Made by a program: the position numbers and the translations under genes. A DNA stretch of 43,344 nucleotides from Hamiltosporidium magnivora (Eukaryota; Microsporidia; Dubosqiidae). The DNA lies in contig PITI01000007.1 of NCBI GenBank assembly GCA_004325065.1, positions 1 to 43,344 of the forward strand, in the 5' to 3' direction. The notes under the pieces are model-generated. The model worked only from the letters and a program-made list of their open reading frames with translations, made no database searches and had not been told where the DNA came from. Shown here in pieces: positions 1 through 11,649 of this stretch (position 1 is its first letter; every line of letters begins with the position of its first letter).

Positions 1-3000
1 TGAGCTCCCTTGTGGCCGTTTGTCTTCACATGTAGGAATAACTTGCCATTAACAATAATATATTTTAAATAAAATGTTTTTTTTGTACCTTTGCGGCCCA
101 TTTCGTCTAGCCTGAATGAGAAAAACTTGATTTCAATATTTTTACCATACAAGTACACTTAAAAATAGACCGAATTTTACAATCTAATTACATAAAAACT
201 AAAGCATAATCATTGAAAAAAAATTCTTCTCTTTCAGTCCTCGCTTTTTTATAAATTCTCTATCGGAGACGGGAAAATGTGATGTAATTTTTCTCATATT
301 AAAAGGCTAAAGTATGTTTTTTGTGTCTTTTACAATACTCATTGCCCTTCAGATATATTTTAATGTGGTTATTCTCTCTCCAGGTTTTACAAGATGATAT
401 CAAGAAATTATTTAATTATTGAAAGCATAGAATACAACCCGTGGAAATATGATACAATCGATGATATTCAAAAAAGCATACATCATTTTTTCTTATAGCA
501 ATAGGGTTGGTTTTTTCGTTTCCCAAAAATATTTTTTAAGTATATATCAAGATTTTATTAAATGAAATGGTTTTAAATGGCAAATGCCGTTTTGTAGGTC
601 AAATTGGATCATTTACCACGATAAAAAAAAATATTCAATGTTATGATCCTTTTCCGACTTTGGCCTTAAAAATAAATCAAAATCGAATTAAGAAAGTAAA
701 TTTAAGATAAAATAAGTTGAAGAAAAAAACGGATTAAACAAACTTGGCACGAAAAAAGATTATATTAACTTGGTATTGTTAAAATCAAATCAAGTTAGTG
801 TTAGTTACCCTAAGATTTATTTGTCAAAAATAATGAAAAAGCTCGATAGAAATCAATCCGGGCTTATAGACATAATTTTAAGATTTAAAAATTTTCACAA
901 TGGAATAGCACATATGCAAATTGTCAAAGGTTTTAAAGCGATAGCAGACACAAAGTCTTAAATTTATACATTTGGTTCTCAAGTATTATTTTATAGTTAT
1001 CTTAATCTAGCAAAATGATCATAAAATATTTAAAAATATAAATATATCGTGAAAACTTTAAAATCAAATTTTTTCATACCAAAATATCTCATTAATGTTT
1101 TTTCTGTGAATTCTAAGTATATATATCGTTTATAAAAAAATAATTTTATTTTTAACCAATTTCATATATTAATCTGAATAAATATCATAAAAAGTTTTTA
1201 AAAATAAACTTTTTATTTAGAATTTACAATTTACTTGGGTTTTTCGACTAAAAAAACTCGATATGCGTTTGTTTAGCAGAAAAAACGACATATTTACCAA
1301 TGAAAGTACAATAAACGCTTCCTTCTAGATTCGTTGGAACATTTTTTACGAAATTTTAATTGTATATCTTAGTATTAATCTCTTTACGATTCAAAAAAAG
1401 GATTAGATGTAATGTTTCATATAGTACTAGAATAGACCCGGAACTAAATATTTTCTTAAATGTTTAGTTTCTCCGAGACAAAATGCTGATATTTTGAAAA
1501 AACCCATGAAAAATTTAGAAAAATTGCGAATAAACTTATCTCTATGCGTCATACAAGAAATAAGTTTGTTCTGTAATTATATAATAATTCCATCTTATAT
1601 AGAACGAAGAAGAAATACTGCATTAAAATTGTAAATGAAGACAATTCTATTGTCGAAAGAACATAACCTGATAGATAAATTTGTTATATAACATCACAAT
1701 ACATTTGCTCGGCATATATACAAACTCTATAACAATATTTTAATAAATGTAGCATTATATTCTCCCTATTTCTTTTTCCTCCCATGCTCAATGGATTATA
1801 AATTCTGGTCAAATATTAACTATACCACTTATTTTTAGTATGCTATTTCAGTATTTCGACAAAAATTATGGACTTTCTTGAATAGAAACTTGGAATGACG
1901 TGATCTTTTGCAACTCTATGAAGTTACGAAACAGATGATCTTTTTATAACAGTGTACAAAAGTATCAAATACTATGCACTGTGTCCTTTAAATTTTCATT
2001 TAATTAAATCGAAACACTATTGGGTAGATTCAGATTTATTTTAAGGATAATTTATAATGGAATTTGATATTGCTATGTGGCCTTTCGATACCAAAAAGCC
2101 CAAGTTTCCGCAATACTTCGAACTTGCGTTTTTCGAATATTATACCGGATATTTTTAGGCTCATAAGACACATTATATCAATGTCTCTATTCTTTTATAA
2201 TTATAAATATAGCAATAATCAATATATTCATTTTCTTTATAACCTGGTTAATTTAATTACAATACATTGTAAATAAAACATAGCTGAAAGTTTCGATACA
2301 ATTTGAAATTTAGATTGGATTTTAAATTGTATCTTACATAGTTGAACCTTTAGAACAAAAAAATAACAAGACAAGAGGACATAATAAAATATAAATAAAT
2401 TTCTCTACTATTCACAGCAATAATCGATCAATCACATTTATCAAAATAATTTTTCCGTAAAAATTAAGATTTGTGAATACATAAAATAATAAATAAATTA
2501 ACATATGGGTTTATTTCGGGAAAGAATTCAATCTAATATAAAGATCGTGCCGACAAAGTTTTTCTTATTCTTTGTATAAATTATATGATCTAAACCAAAC
2601 ATATTTTGTTTACCAAATTCTGTTGGATTTGAAATCCATCGTTTTTGTTATATTTTTGTACCAAAATTATTCCTTCTATGAGATCCATGATACACAAAAC
2701 TATTGAATTCTACTTAGTAATATTTTATAAAGATCAAATTAACTTTCTTCATTTTAGTTTGATAATTAAAATGGTCATTATTATTCAATAGAAAAGTATT
2801 TATACATTTCATGGAAGATTTGAAGCAACAAATTATGTACCGTTTTGTTTTCGAAGTTGAAATGTAAATGTTTAATTTTTAATTTGACAATTATATCATA
2901 AAATCCTTTTAATCTTTCCTTTATTTTGATAAAAATATTTTAACCGAATTCAATTTTTTCTTAGATCAATTCGAAATTTATTTTTATCGTAAATTAATTT

Positions 3001-3040
3001 CTTGGTACAATTTATATTTAGTAAATATTTTTGCTGTTAG
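1..3040. other. Gene-free stretch
   Basis: No convincing gene is visible. The only open frames are a 63-codon frame at 770-961 that opens with TTG and a 70-codon frame at 2064-2276; neither has recognisable protein character, a CCC/GGG signal or a relative in the window. The DNA is AT-rich with many short A and T runs. It may hold decayed mobile-element DNA, but I cannot name any. Confidence 0.6.
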
Positions 3041-5362
3041 ATGTGTGGAAATATTTTTAAACCGATGCTCCGTCTTTTACATTTAAATTTTAGGTTATTT
3101 TTGTGTTTATTGGCACCTAAGATAATATTAACTCAAAATACTATCGCAATACATTTTTATGAAGATGAAGGAGATAATTTGGTATGGAAAGACATAGATA
3201 GTTGTATTTATACTGAAAAATTTAGGAATTTTTCACTAGAAAAATGTAATTCTACAAATATAAATTCAAATATCAAAATATTGAGAACTTTTATAATTGA
3301 TTTAGATTGTTTTATTTTGAAGTTTTTGAACGATGAAGAAATTCGACAGGGACGACAAAATAATATATTTGTTGATAATAGGCTAATAGATTCTGAAGAT
3401 TTTGCATATTTCAATAAAACAGTAAATAGTATTCCATTTTTTAGTGACAATATAGACGAGAGTAAGTATTACATGATGTTTAAAATTATGAATGTGTTTA
3501 GATTCATATATAACAAACATTTGGTTGATTTTATTCGAAATATATTGGTTTCTATGATATTGAATACAAATTCAATTCGAAAGAATAAACATTTATTTAA
3601 AAAAACAGTCGCAATTGCATGCCCTGGCTACTTTCCAAAAATAGTTATCGTTGAATTATTTAAATTGTATAAAATTGGAGGAAAAACACTTGAGAAGATT
3701 AAAGATATTTCTTGTGTTGTGAAAATCACAAAAGATTTTGAATTTAATTTTTTGAATCTCAATGAAGACTATCTATTTCTTGATGCTGATGTTATACAAG
3801 AAGTTATTAAAACAAATATAAAGGCCAATTGCTTCTTTCAGATGTTAGATATTATGTTCAATATTCAAATATTTAAACGTTTGTTTATTTATAATATATC
3901 TTATACAGAAAAATTCAAATATTTTTTTAATTTATCATTATTCCAAAATCTTGATGAAATATTTTTGTTGGAATGCACAAATACCGATAGTTTGATTCAA
4001 AAATTGTGTAAAACATGTGATTCGATTAGTGTTAAAACTTTATCAATTGTTTATTGTAAATTTACTGTGAATGATGAAATTTCATGGTTAAAAAAATTTA
4101 ATTTTCAAAATATAAATTTTGTATTCGAAATTGATTTATCAGACTCGTATTTTAGCATTTCAAAATTAGAAGCGTCTATTAGTGACGTTTTCTTGGAATT
4201 AATAGATGAAGTTTATAATAAAGAAAACAAATTAAATTTCTTTGTGCATAATAGTAAGATTTCCTGCTTTGATCAAGAAAATTCATATATTCTTCATTTT
4301 TATCAACCAAAGAGCAAACTAAAATATTTTAAGATCCCTGAAGCCACATTTAAAACATTTCTCTATATGGAATTACTCAATTCGTTTATAACCTTTACTT
4401 TTAATATGATGAATTTTGATAAATTAAAGAACATCATGATTGAGTTTAAGAATACAAATCTTGAAGATTTTAACTTGCGGGAAACAGAAATCTATAATAA
4501 TATTGTTAGAATGCGTATTGTTGAATCCACAATAAATAATGTTTTTTTGTCAAAGATATTATTGCTTAAGTCTCTGAGTAACATATTATTCTACGCATGC
4601 AAAATTGTTTTTACTAATGAAAAGGTGGCTTTTAAAGAAAATACAAATATTGTCAATGTTCATTTTGCTTGTTCGTTCTTTGAGGATCATAATTCTGGAA
4701 TCGAGTTTTTAAATAAAATGTCTGCTATGAAAATATTAAAGGTTGTTTCTTACAACGGACATACAAATCCTTTTGCAATAGAGCCTAGTAATGAAATATT
4801 AAGACTAGATAATTTGGCTTCTTTAGATTATTCGGTATCTTATGTTTTAAATGAACAATTACCGAGTTTTTCATTTATACCGAGGCTTTCATATCTAAAT
4901 TTCGGTTTTGATTATCCGGAAAATTCTCTTTATAAAATATTTGGGAATAAAAATTTAAATTTTCTAAAAACCCTGAGATTTGACACCGTTATTATTGGAA
5001 AAAAAGATAAACAGATGCTTGTGGAATATACGAATCTTTTACATTTGCGGTTTTCAGAAGGTTCTAAAATTTCCGGTATCTTATTCTCCGAACTTTTTGA
5101 TTTGACTCGTACATATTTATTTACAGAATTAATACTTCCGAAAATAGAAATTACATATTGTGAATTACAATTTTTTTCTAGTCTTAAATCTCTAATGAAA
5201 TTATATATTCATGAGTTTACACTTGAAAAAGACATTTTATATTTCTTTACAACATTCAATTTGGTTAAAAAAATTGAGATTGGAAATACCAAAATTTTTA
5301 AGAATGAAACTCGTGAGGAAATCGGCGGTAGGCTTAAAAACAGAGCTGATATCATACAATAA
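3041..5362 (+). CDS. Putative secreted LRR protein, family I copy 1
   Basis: The gene encodes 773 residues. A hydrophobic segment at about residues 9-31 looks like a signal peptide and is followed by an IAIHFY strand motif (35-40) shared with the protein at 39939-42251. Residues 83-171 (IIDLDCF, a long spacer, then a helical stretch around FKIMNVFRFI) have the spacing of a BTB/Skp1-like fold, which is inference only. From about residue 260 onward there are irregular leucine-rich repeats, with motifs such as KTLSIVYC, NILFYAC, LSYLNFGF and KTLRFDTV. The ATG at 3041 follows in-frame non-coding DNA; Met9 is an alternative start that would still leave the hydrophobic segment. Unlike the paralog, no CCC lies just upstream. 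Family identity is clear from the paralog; molecular function is unknown. Likely a lineage-specific surface or host-directed protein. Confidence 0.88.
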   Translation: MCGNIFKPMLRLLHLNFRLFLCLLAPKIILTQNTIAIHFYEDEGDNLVWKDIDSCIYTEKFRNFSLEKCNSTNINSNIKILRTFIIDLDCFILKFLNDEEIRQGRQNNIFVDNRLIDSEDFAYFNKTVNSIPFFSDNIDESKYYMMFKIMNVFRFIYNKHLVDFIRNILVSMILNTNSIRKNKHLFKKTVAIACPGYFPKIVIVELFKLYKIGGKTLEKIKDISCVVKITKDFEFNFLNLNEDYLFLDADVIQEVIKTNIKANCFFQMLDIMFNIQIFKRLFIYNISYTEKFKYFFNLSLFQNLDEIFLLECTNTDSLIQKLCKTCDSISVKTLSIVYCKFTVNDEISWLKKFNFQNINFVFEIDLSDSYFSISKLEASISDVFLELIDEVYNKENKLNFFVHNSKISCFDQENSYILHFYQPKSKLKYFKIPEATFKTFLYMELLNSFITFTFNMMNFDKLKNIMIEFKNTNLEDFNLRETEIYNNIVRMRIVESTINNVFLSKILLLKSLSNILFYACKIVFTNEKVAFKENTNIVNVHFACSFFEDHNSGIEFLNKMSAMKILKVVSYNGHTNPFAIEPSNEILRLDNLASLDYSVSYVLNEQLPSFSFIPRLSYLNFGFDYPENSLYKIFGNKNLNFLKTLRFDTVIIGKKDKQMLVEYTNLLHLRFSEGSKISGILFSELFDLTRTYLFTELILPKIEITYCELQFFSSLKSLMKLYIHEFTLEKDILYFFTTFNLVKKIEIGNTKIFKNETREEIGGRLKNRADIIQ

Positions 5363-5391
5363 CACTGTTTTATTATTTTTTTACTCGATAT

Positions 5392-5397
5392 AATAAA
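5392..5397 (+). promoter_or_regulatory. Putative poly(A) signal AATAAA
   Basis: A canonical AATAAA lies 30 bases after the stop codon of the LRR gene ending at 5362, the usual spacing for a microsporidian 3' end signal. In such AT-rich DNA the hexamer also occurs by chance. Confidence 0.4.
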
Positions 5398-5909
5398 GAG
5401 ATAGACAAATCTATAAATATTTGCCCATGGAAGTATTTTTATGTTTTTTTAGCCATATTTTCACATTCTATTTGATTTTAAAGTTTAGATGAAATTTTTT
5501 GGGTTAGTGTATACAAAAAAAATATTTATTCCTCATATCAAACAGCCTCTTCATCCTGGGCGCGCATATATGGACAGATTAAAGAAAATTGGTGTATCTT
5601 TATACACACTGGGATATTTCTATATATCCGTTTCAAATAAGATAATTATTTTATCAGGCTTACAGTTTTTTATCATCAAAGTAAATGTATTTGTGCGTAT
5701 TTCTCAACATATCGAATCAATATATGTCTCTATCAAAACAGAAATTGCAAAAATTAATATGATGGTTTTTAATAGTAGATTGTTATAAAAATATAAAACC
5801 ATCACATTTATATCTTTGAATTGACTATATTCATAACCTTACTGGTTTTTAATACATTTTAATATCTTTAATTTTCGATTTAAATTCTTCTAGCGGTTTT
5901 CTTAGGGGT

Positions 5910-6158
5910 ATTCTGACTTCGAGAGCCAATGTTTTAGTAGTGAGGATATCGGAATTTACTTTCATCGGTCTGGGTTCGAATCCTAGTTGGTGTACTCATT
6001 ATCTTTTGCTCGAAAAGATTGCGTGAGGCTGATAACCTAACTTGTCAAAAGAAAAATATCTTTGAAACGTCTATAAGTGCAAAGCTATGATTCATTGCTG
6101 GATTTTGTTCCATCCTTAGAGAATGTGCGAGCTATTAAATAGAAAATTCTGACTTCGA
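5910..6158 (+). mobile_element. tRNA-derived SINE-like element with 13-bp target-site duplication
   Basis: The 13-bp sequence ATTCTGACTTCGA occurs at 5910-5922 and again, identically, at 6146-6158, bracketing a 223-bp body (5923-6145). The body starts like a tRNA: an RNA polymerase III B box GGTTCGAATCC sits at 5973-5983, which is tRNA position 51-52 if base 5923 is position 1. The five-pair T stem CTGGG/CCTAG is intact. The region TTTTAGTAGTGAGGAT (5932-5947) resembles the D-arm/A-box region of tRNA-Glu or tRNA-Asp. The anticodon stem is degenerate, so this is not a working tRNA gene. About 150 bp of tRNA-unrelated sequence follows, ending in an A-rich tail (TTAAATAGAAA). This is the classic layout of a SINE mobilised by a LINE. 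Confidence 0.82.
5931..5983 (+). promoter_or_regulatory. Internal RNA polymerase III promoter (A-box-like and B box)
   Basis: The A-box-like segment at 5931-5945 is imperfect, while the B box at 5973-5983 matches the consensus exactly. Their spacing fits an internal tRNA-type promoter, which would drive transcription of the SINE-like body from near 5923. Confidence 0.6.
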
Positions 6159-9157
6159 ACCTAAGTATACAATTTAATTTGTTGCTTTAAAATCAAATGT
6201 TGGTCTAGGTATGTAAAATTTCGATCATGTGGTTCGGAAATCTAATCTTATTCCAGGATACTCACATTTAAATCGCAAAAACAAAATAACTCTATATTAT
6301 TTTAAATATCTTGAGATAATTTCTATTCAAGAATAAAATACGGTTTTAACTAATCCTTTGATTATTATTATAGTAGCATTCGGATTATTTCCAACATCCC
6401 TAATTATACTATAAATTTTCTAAAAGGTTAACATTTACTCTTTTATTCGCAATATAGAAATTTTTTTGGCTCCAGATATGAAAGAACCTCTTTTAAATTG
6501 GATTTTATATAAATTTAATTAAAACCACCAAGAGCTCATTTTTTAAACTAGTTATTTTATAGCAAATAATATATTTTCCACTTAAAATTTATAATTTGAA
6601 CTTTTATATTTCTCATTTAACGGCAAAATTGCGTTTGTGAAGACCTAAATAAATTTCATTAATTTTTCTAGAGGCTGGTAACTGTAGATAATCTGTTTTT
6701 ATCTTTCCGAGTAAATCAGGCGTACGAAAGGCGATTAGTGTTCGACACAAAAGATAACCTATTTATGCTTGACTTGGATATAAAGAGGCGCTTAATAGCT
6801 CTTCTTTCCCAAAAGATGTATCATATATGCCAAACTTATAAGAATTGGTATTTTAGCTTTAAAAAATATTCTAAAAGAAATCGAAAACCATGTATTATAG
6901 TTTATTATGATTTTCAGATTTATTTTCTGAAAAAATATGGATTTGGCTTTTGAAAAATTTTCTTTACACTTTAGTGTCTTTTATTTACTTGAGCGAACAA
7001 CATTTTATTTCAGTCCGTCTAAAATAAAAGGTTATTGATATTTCAAGAACTTTTGTTCAAGCAAGAATCTTTTTCAAAGGATTAATTTTTTTAGCTGATT
7101 TTATCAAGGTAATTTATTATGAAAATAGTTAATCGTGCATATTTATCACTTCTGTAATCAGGAAATCTGTCGATTTCTGTAAGGAATATGAGATTTTGTT
7201 AAAATTAGAAGCATTGTGAATAATTAGGTTTGGACAAACGTAACTATTGTATATTTCGTAAAATTTTTATATATTCTAGTCTATTACAAACCATAATTAA
7301 AGAAATATTTTTTCGTGCTTTGATCCTTCTTAAATTTAAATATTCATTTATTTTTGATTTTCATTTCCCAAATGATATACTTTTTTTCTGAATTTTAAAT
7401 TTTTGGATTATTTAAATTTAAGTAATGAAGAATTATTCCAGGTTTAATGTATAATAAATGGCTAAAAAAAAAATTTATACTTTATTACCTCGATATATAA
7501 TTTCTATTTATTTTAAATATTTTTATCGCGTAGAAAAATTTCTAATGCTTATTATTCAACACATAGTTCTTTTACAGCCTCCAGTTAAGTCTAAAAGGCA
7601 AACCAAATCTTTTCACACCGATTTTATAATTTTTGAACAAAACATAACCATAGAATTATATAGATTCCTAAAAGAAAATAGATATTATAATAACACATTT
7701 CGTTTCTTACTAGAGGCATTTATCTAAATCTGCTGCAAAACTACCATACAATATTTTCCGATGAAATCAATAACCTTAAAAATATCAAAACGAAGTAAAT
7801 AAAAAGTAGTAGAAATGAAATATACAATTTACAACGGTTTTAAATATCTACAATTTTCTATATGGTAATCAAACTAATATTTTTAATTACCTAATTATTA
7901 CAAAAACCATATCGTTATATAGAAATATATATAAAGTAAATCTATTATATAAGTTATTTTTTAATTTCTACGATTTTATATTATAAACCAACGAATTAAA
8001 GTTTCTTCTAAATAAACAGAACGCTCGTATTGATAATTTTCAAATAGAAATCAAATATTTTCTCATAAATGTCTCATATATACGATTTTTTTTCATGTTT
8101 CTTTTTTTCTTCGAGAAATCCTAATATTTCTAAAACTTACATTTTTGAACACCTTCTTTTTAAAAATTTACAAATAAATTATTCTGGTTTTTTTTAAATT
8201 AAACTCACGCATGATTTCCTTAAAACTATTAAGTCTCTTAAATTTCTTAATTAAAAAAGCAAGGGCTTTTTAATTATAAGTTTTTAGTTTTACTGTTAAA
8301 GTTAAGTTAACTTTTTATTTTGAATTTTTATTTGTAATAAATATTCCTGATGTATATTCTATAATAAATTGTTAATAGCCATTCCTTAATTATAAGAATA
8401 AATATACGATATTTATATCTAATTCATAAATGTAGATCTCTTATACCTATGAATTTACATTTCAAATATGATTTTCAGATTTCAATTTTATAAATTCCGT
8501 TCGCAATTATAACGTATGCTTTTCAGATACATATCACGAATTTAGATAGAAATATCAATTTGATGAGATAAATGCTTCGATTTACACTAATATTCATACT
8601 TACTTTCCCTTTTCATATAATCTTGTTTTTTAAAATTATATTATGTTCAAAGTTTTGTGTTCACTAAGAAAAAATCGTTAAAAAAGGTCTTTTATATCGC
8701 ACGAAACTGTACCCAATTCATCAGTCATTCGAGAAATATATCGCCTTAAGATAAAGCATTACAACGTAATTGTGTAATACACAGGATTTATGGAATCAAT
8801 AAAAAAACTTTATATCAATTAATCTTTAATAATATACTTCAGTAGAAAGTTCTGCATGAAATTAAATATTTTAAAAACAAAAAAAGTTTAAGAAAGAAGT
8901 TTTTTTATATAAAATGAAAGTAAATTGTTTTTTTATATATTTAGAGTAAATTTTAATTAGGATAGGGTTATTGTTCAGAAGTTATTATCAGTTGATCATT
9001 TTACATATTTCAATCTTAAAATAAAGTTTTTACCTTTCTTTAAAATTTTAAAAATTATTTTTGTTTGTTTTAGTGGTATTGAAATTTTATTTTTTTATTA
9101 AACTTTATTTACAAAAATTAAATATTAAATTAAAAATTTATCTTTGAAAATTTAATA

Positions 9158-9163
9158 TTTATT
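9158..9163 (-). promoter_or_regulatory. Possible poly(A) signal AATAAA (minus strand)
   Basis: TTTATT on the plus strand reads AATAAA on the minus strand, about 66 bases past the cullin stop codon. The spacing is longer than usual and the motif is common in this DNA, so the call is weak. Confidence 0.25.
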
Positions 9164-9228
9164 CACATTCTGAAGAACCAAGATTTATAGAATTTAGAAG
9201 GTCTCAAAAAACCCTTAAAAAATATAAA

Positions 9229-11394
9229 TTACGGAATATAAATAATAAATCCATCACTGATTTTTACATATTCTTTATCAGTTAACTCTTTTATGGCAGC
9301 GTCTAATAATATAGCATCTTCTGTTTGATTACTAATAAAATATTTTAGAAGTTCTTCATGTAGAATTTTCTTTTCAATTTTTAATTTTTTAACTATTTTT
9401 GCCTGTAGAATCATGACTTTAGAAGATTTAAAATTTTCTATGATTTTGTCAGAAGTTTTGTTGAAAGAAGTATAATTTTCTTCAAATAAATTTAAATTTG
9501 ATTCGTTAGAATCAAAATCGTAATTTATCAAATAATTACCAGAATCATACTTAATTAAATTTGTATTTAAAAGTTTTTCCAAATTATTTTTTAAATTTTG
9601 ATCGTTTGAGAGCATTTTAAGTTCTGTAAAATTTAGATTTCCATTGTTTTCAATAAAAAGTAAAATTGATGCCAAATCAGTTGATAGTTTTATATTGAAA
9701 TTTTTAAATTCAATTTCTATGACTGAAAGTGTAAAATTAAATTCCAAAACACATCTGGGATTTTTTAATAAATGCGATTGAATATTTTCATTCAATATTT
9801 TTTGTAAAGGTTCTGCCAAAATAGTTTGTTCAGGTAAAATATTCCAAAATCCTTTAGTTAAAATTTTTATGTTCAGCAAAAAACATGAATTTTCAAGATT
9901 TTCATTGTTCTCCAATACAAGATTTGGCATCATAAAAGATTTTATCTTTTTATTTTTTTGGTTGCACTCGTTCTTTTCATCAACAAATTTTATATTCGAA
10001 TCTGCTTCTGCATTTCTATAATAACTAATTTGATTACAAGACTCTCCTATTTTTACTGCTATCGTGTTACTATAATTGGTTTCAATATCTTTAATTGATT
10101 TTGTCAATCTACCAATATAATCAGAACCGATTCTTGTTTTAAGCAAATCTATAAAAATATTTTCTGCTTTTAATTCACTTTTATTAAAAAGAAGTCTTTT
10201 TTGAATTCCATCTATAATTTTATACTTTGATATTTCTTTTTCATCGAGTATTTTAAGAAAAAGTAAAAGTGCATCCAATTTTTTATAATCTTTTTTTTCT
10301 AAATTCATTATTAAATTTATTTCTTCAACTATTTCATCTATAAAATCTTTAGAAAATTTTCCATCAGAAATTAAAGCTTTTTTTGTTTGATTTTTTACTT
10401 TCAGAATCACAGTAAATATTTCAATCAATTTTGTTTTTAATTTAGAATCAGCTTCAAAACTTTTATCGATATGTGAGTTATTAATAATAAAACAGTTTAG
10501 AAAATCTTCTAAAGTTTCACAAATTTTTGCTGAAATTTCAATTTTCTCAGAATATTTTATAAAAAATAATTTTAAATTTTTATCTCCCATAAATTTTATA
10601 ACATGATAAAGACTTGGCGTACTTTTATTAATATCCATCGTTTCAATAACAAAATTTATCAATTCTGGTCCTCTTTCTTCAAATTTACTAATTAATTTAG
10701 AAATTAATTCATAAAATACTTCTAATTCAAATATTTTGTTAATAATTAGCATTTCTTTTACAATTATTTTGGAAATATTAGAAATATTATCATTAAAAAC
10801 TATTTTCTTAAATAAATTATTTAAATAATTTATTTTAAAAATATTAAACTTAGAATCCTCATCACTGAAAGCTAAAAGCTTTCTATAATAATCAATCGAT
10901 AATTTAAGTTTTGTATTTTTTACTTTTTTATAAGTTCTTACAATATCAAATTCAAAATAAATCATTTCTAATAAAGTTTTTTCTATCGATTCTAAATAAT
11001 TTCTATAAAAAAAAGAATATCCAAGTGTTTCTATATCTTGAATGTATCCATCTCGTCTATCCAAACTAATTTTAATAAAATATCTAGAAAGATAAGAATA
11101 TAAAGATTTAAGTACATTTATAGACATTTCATATTGTTTCATCACATCAATAAATCTTTCTAATGAAATTAATTGTTCTATTCGTGATGTATGTTCATTA
11201 ATAATTTCTTGTAACAAATCATAAATTGGTTTTCCTTGTATTTCATAATCATCTGTAATTGCTGTACAATGTTTATATATATTGTTATAAACATAAACAT
11301 AATCATTAGAATCTATATAATCAGGCCTTTTCAAAATTGAAAGTGTTATACGTTTCATATTTTCTGCTATTTGGTTTTCTAATCTGTTTACCAT
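9229..11394 (-). CDS. CUL1: Cullin, CUL1/Cdc53-like ubiquitin-ligase scaffold
   Basis: Cullins are scaffolds of cullin-RING ubiquitin ligases: the N-terminal half holds the substrate-adaptor module (Skp1 plus F-box proteins for CUL1/Cdc53) and the C-terminal half holds the RING protein RBX1. This 721-residue protein has the CUL1-type N-terminus YVYNNIYKHC (residues 34-43) followed by an adaptor-proximal helix LKSLYSYLSRYFIK (95-108). The cullin-homology core starts near ILTKGFW (511-517), followed by LSTDLASILLF (570-580). The C-terminal winged helix contains QAKIVKKLKIEKKILHEELL, where Lys672 aligns with the conserved neddylation lysine of IVRIMK. The protein ends EYVKI...FIIYIP, like the usual C-terminal EY...Y. 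The length is slightly below the roughly 750-780 of animal and fungal CUL1. The start is supported by a CCC signal 20 bases upstream. CUL3 is less likely from the N-terminal motif. No SKP1 or RBX1 gene is in the window. Confidence 0.85.
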   Translation of the reverse strand: MVNRLENQIAENMKRITLSILKRPDYIDSNDYVYVYNNIYKHCTAITDDYEIQGKPIYDLLQEIINEHTSRIEQLISLERFIDVMKQYEMSINVLKSLYSYLSRYFIKISLDRRDGYIQDIETLGYSFFYRNYLESIEKTLLEMIYFEFDIVRTYKKVKNTKLKLSIDYYRKLLAFSDEDSKFNIFKINYLNNLFKKIVFNDNISNISKIIVKEMLIINKIFELEVFYELISKLISKFEERGPELINFVIETMDINKSTPSLYHVIKFMGDKNLKLFFIKYSEKIEISAKICETLEDFLNCFIINNSHIDKSFEADSKLKTKLIEIFTVILKVKNQTKKALISDGKFSKDFIDEIVEEINLIMNLEKKDYKKLDALLLFLKILDEKEISKYKIIDGIQKRLLFNKSELKAENIFIDLLKTRIGSDYIGRLTKSIKDIETNYSNTIAVKIGESCNQISYYRNAEADSNIKFVDEKNECNQKNKKIKSFMMPNLVLENNENLENSCFLLNIKILTKGFWNILPEQTILAEPLQKILNENIQSHLLKNPRCVLEFNFTLSVIEIEFKNFNIKLSTDLASILLFIENNGNLNFTELKMLSNDQNLKNNLEKLLNTNLIKYDSGNYLINYDFDSNESNLNLFEENYTSFNKTSDKIIENFKSSKVMILQAKIVKKLKIEKKILHEELLKYFISNQTEDAILLDAAIKELTDKEYVKISDGFIIYIP

Positions 11395-11414
11395 TTATAA
11401 TTAAGAATTACAAA

Positions 11415-11417
11415 GGG
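11415..11417 (-). promoter_or_regulatory. CCC transcription signal of the cullin gene
   Basis: GGG on the plus strand is CCC on the coding strand, within ATATCCCTTT, 20 bases before the cullin ATG. CCC- or GGG-like triplets just upstream of the start codon mark microsporidian promoters, and CCC is otherwise rare in this AT-rich spacer. Confidence 0.55.
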
Positions 11418-11649
11418 ATATTATTTATGGTAATTTTAAAATTTTACAGAATAAATTATTTTTAAAATATTTACTTTAAACTTGAATTATTTTTGTGGCC
11501 AAAATTGATATATCTTCTTAATTTTATGAATATAAAATATCGATGCTGGAGACTAAATAACCATATAAAAGCATCTACCGATAAAGATTTGTGAAATACA
11601 GGCGAAATTTATTTGTTGGGTTTTAGTGAAAAGAAAAGCTCATTAAATT

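Larger units (their letters stand above)
5398..9228. other. Gene-free stretch with one SINE-like insertion
   Basis: Apart from the SINE-like element at 5910-6158, I see no supported feature. Open frames at 5489-5788 (99 codons) and 7458-7727 (89 codons) begin with ATG but show no recognisable domain, no CCC/GGG signal and no homolog in the window. The frame at 6738-6953 opens with GTG. The rest is A- and T-rich with many homopolymer runs. Confidence 0.55.

Noticed and set aside
770..961. 63-codon open frame, plus strand
   Set aside because: Opens with TTG, has no upstream signal and no recognised domain; at most a decayed fragment.
3021..3040. Possible 20-nt intron (GTAAAT...TTAG) before the first LRR gene
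   Set aside because: Too short, lacks GTAAGT and a branch motif, and lies outside the coding frame.
5489..5788. 99-codon ATG frame downstream of the first LRR gene
   Set aside because: No domain, homolog or CCC/GGG signal; composition fits chance in AT-rich DNA.
5923..5995. Functional tRNA gene
   Set aside because: The T arm and B box are good, but the anticodon stem and part of the acceptor stem do not pair, and target-site duplications show it is the head of a larger inserted element.
7458..7727. 89-codon ATG frame
   Set aside because: Low-complexity lysine/tyrosine/phenylalanine-rich translation without relatives or signals.
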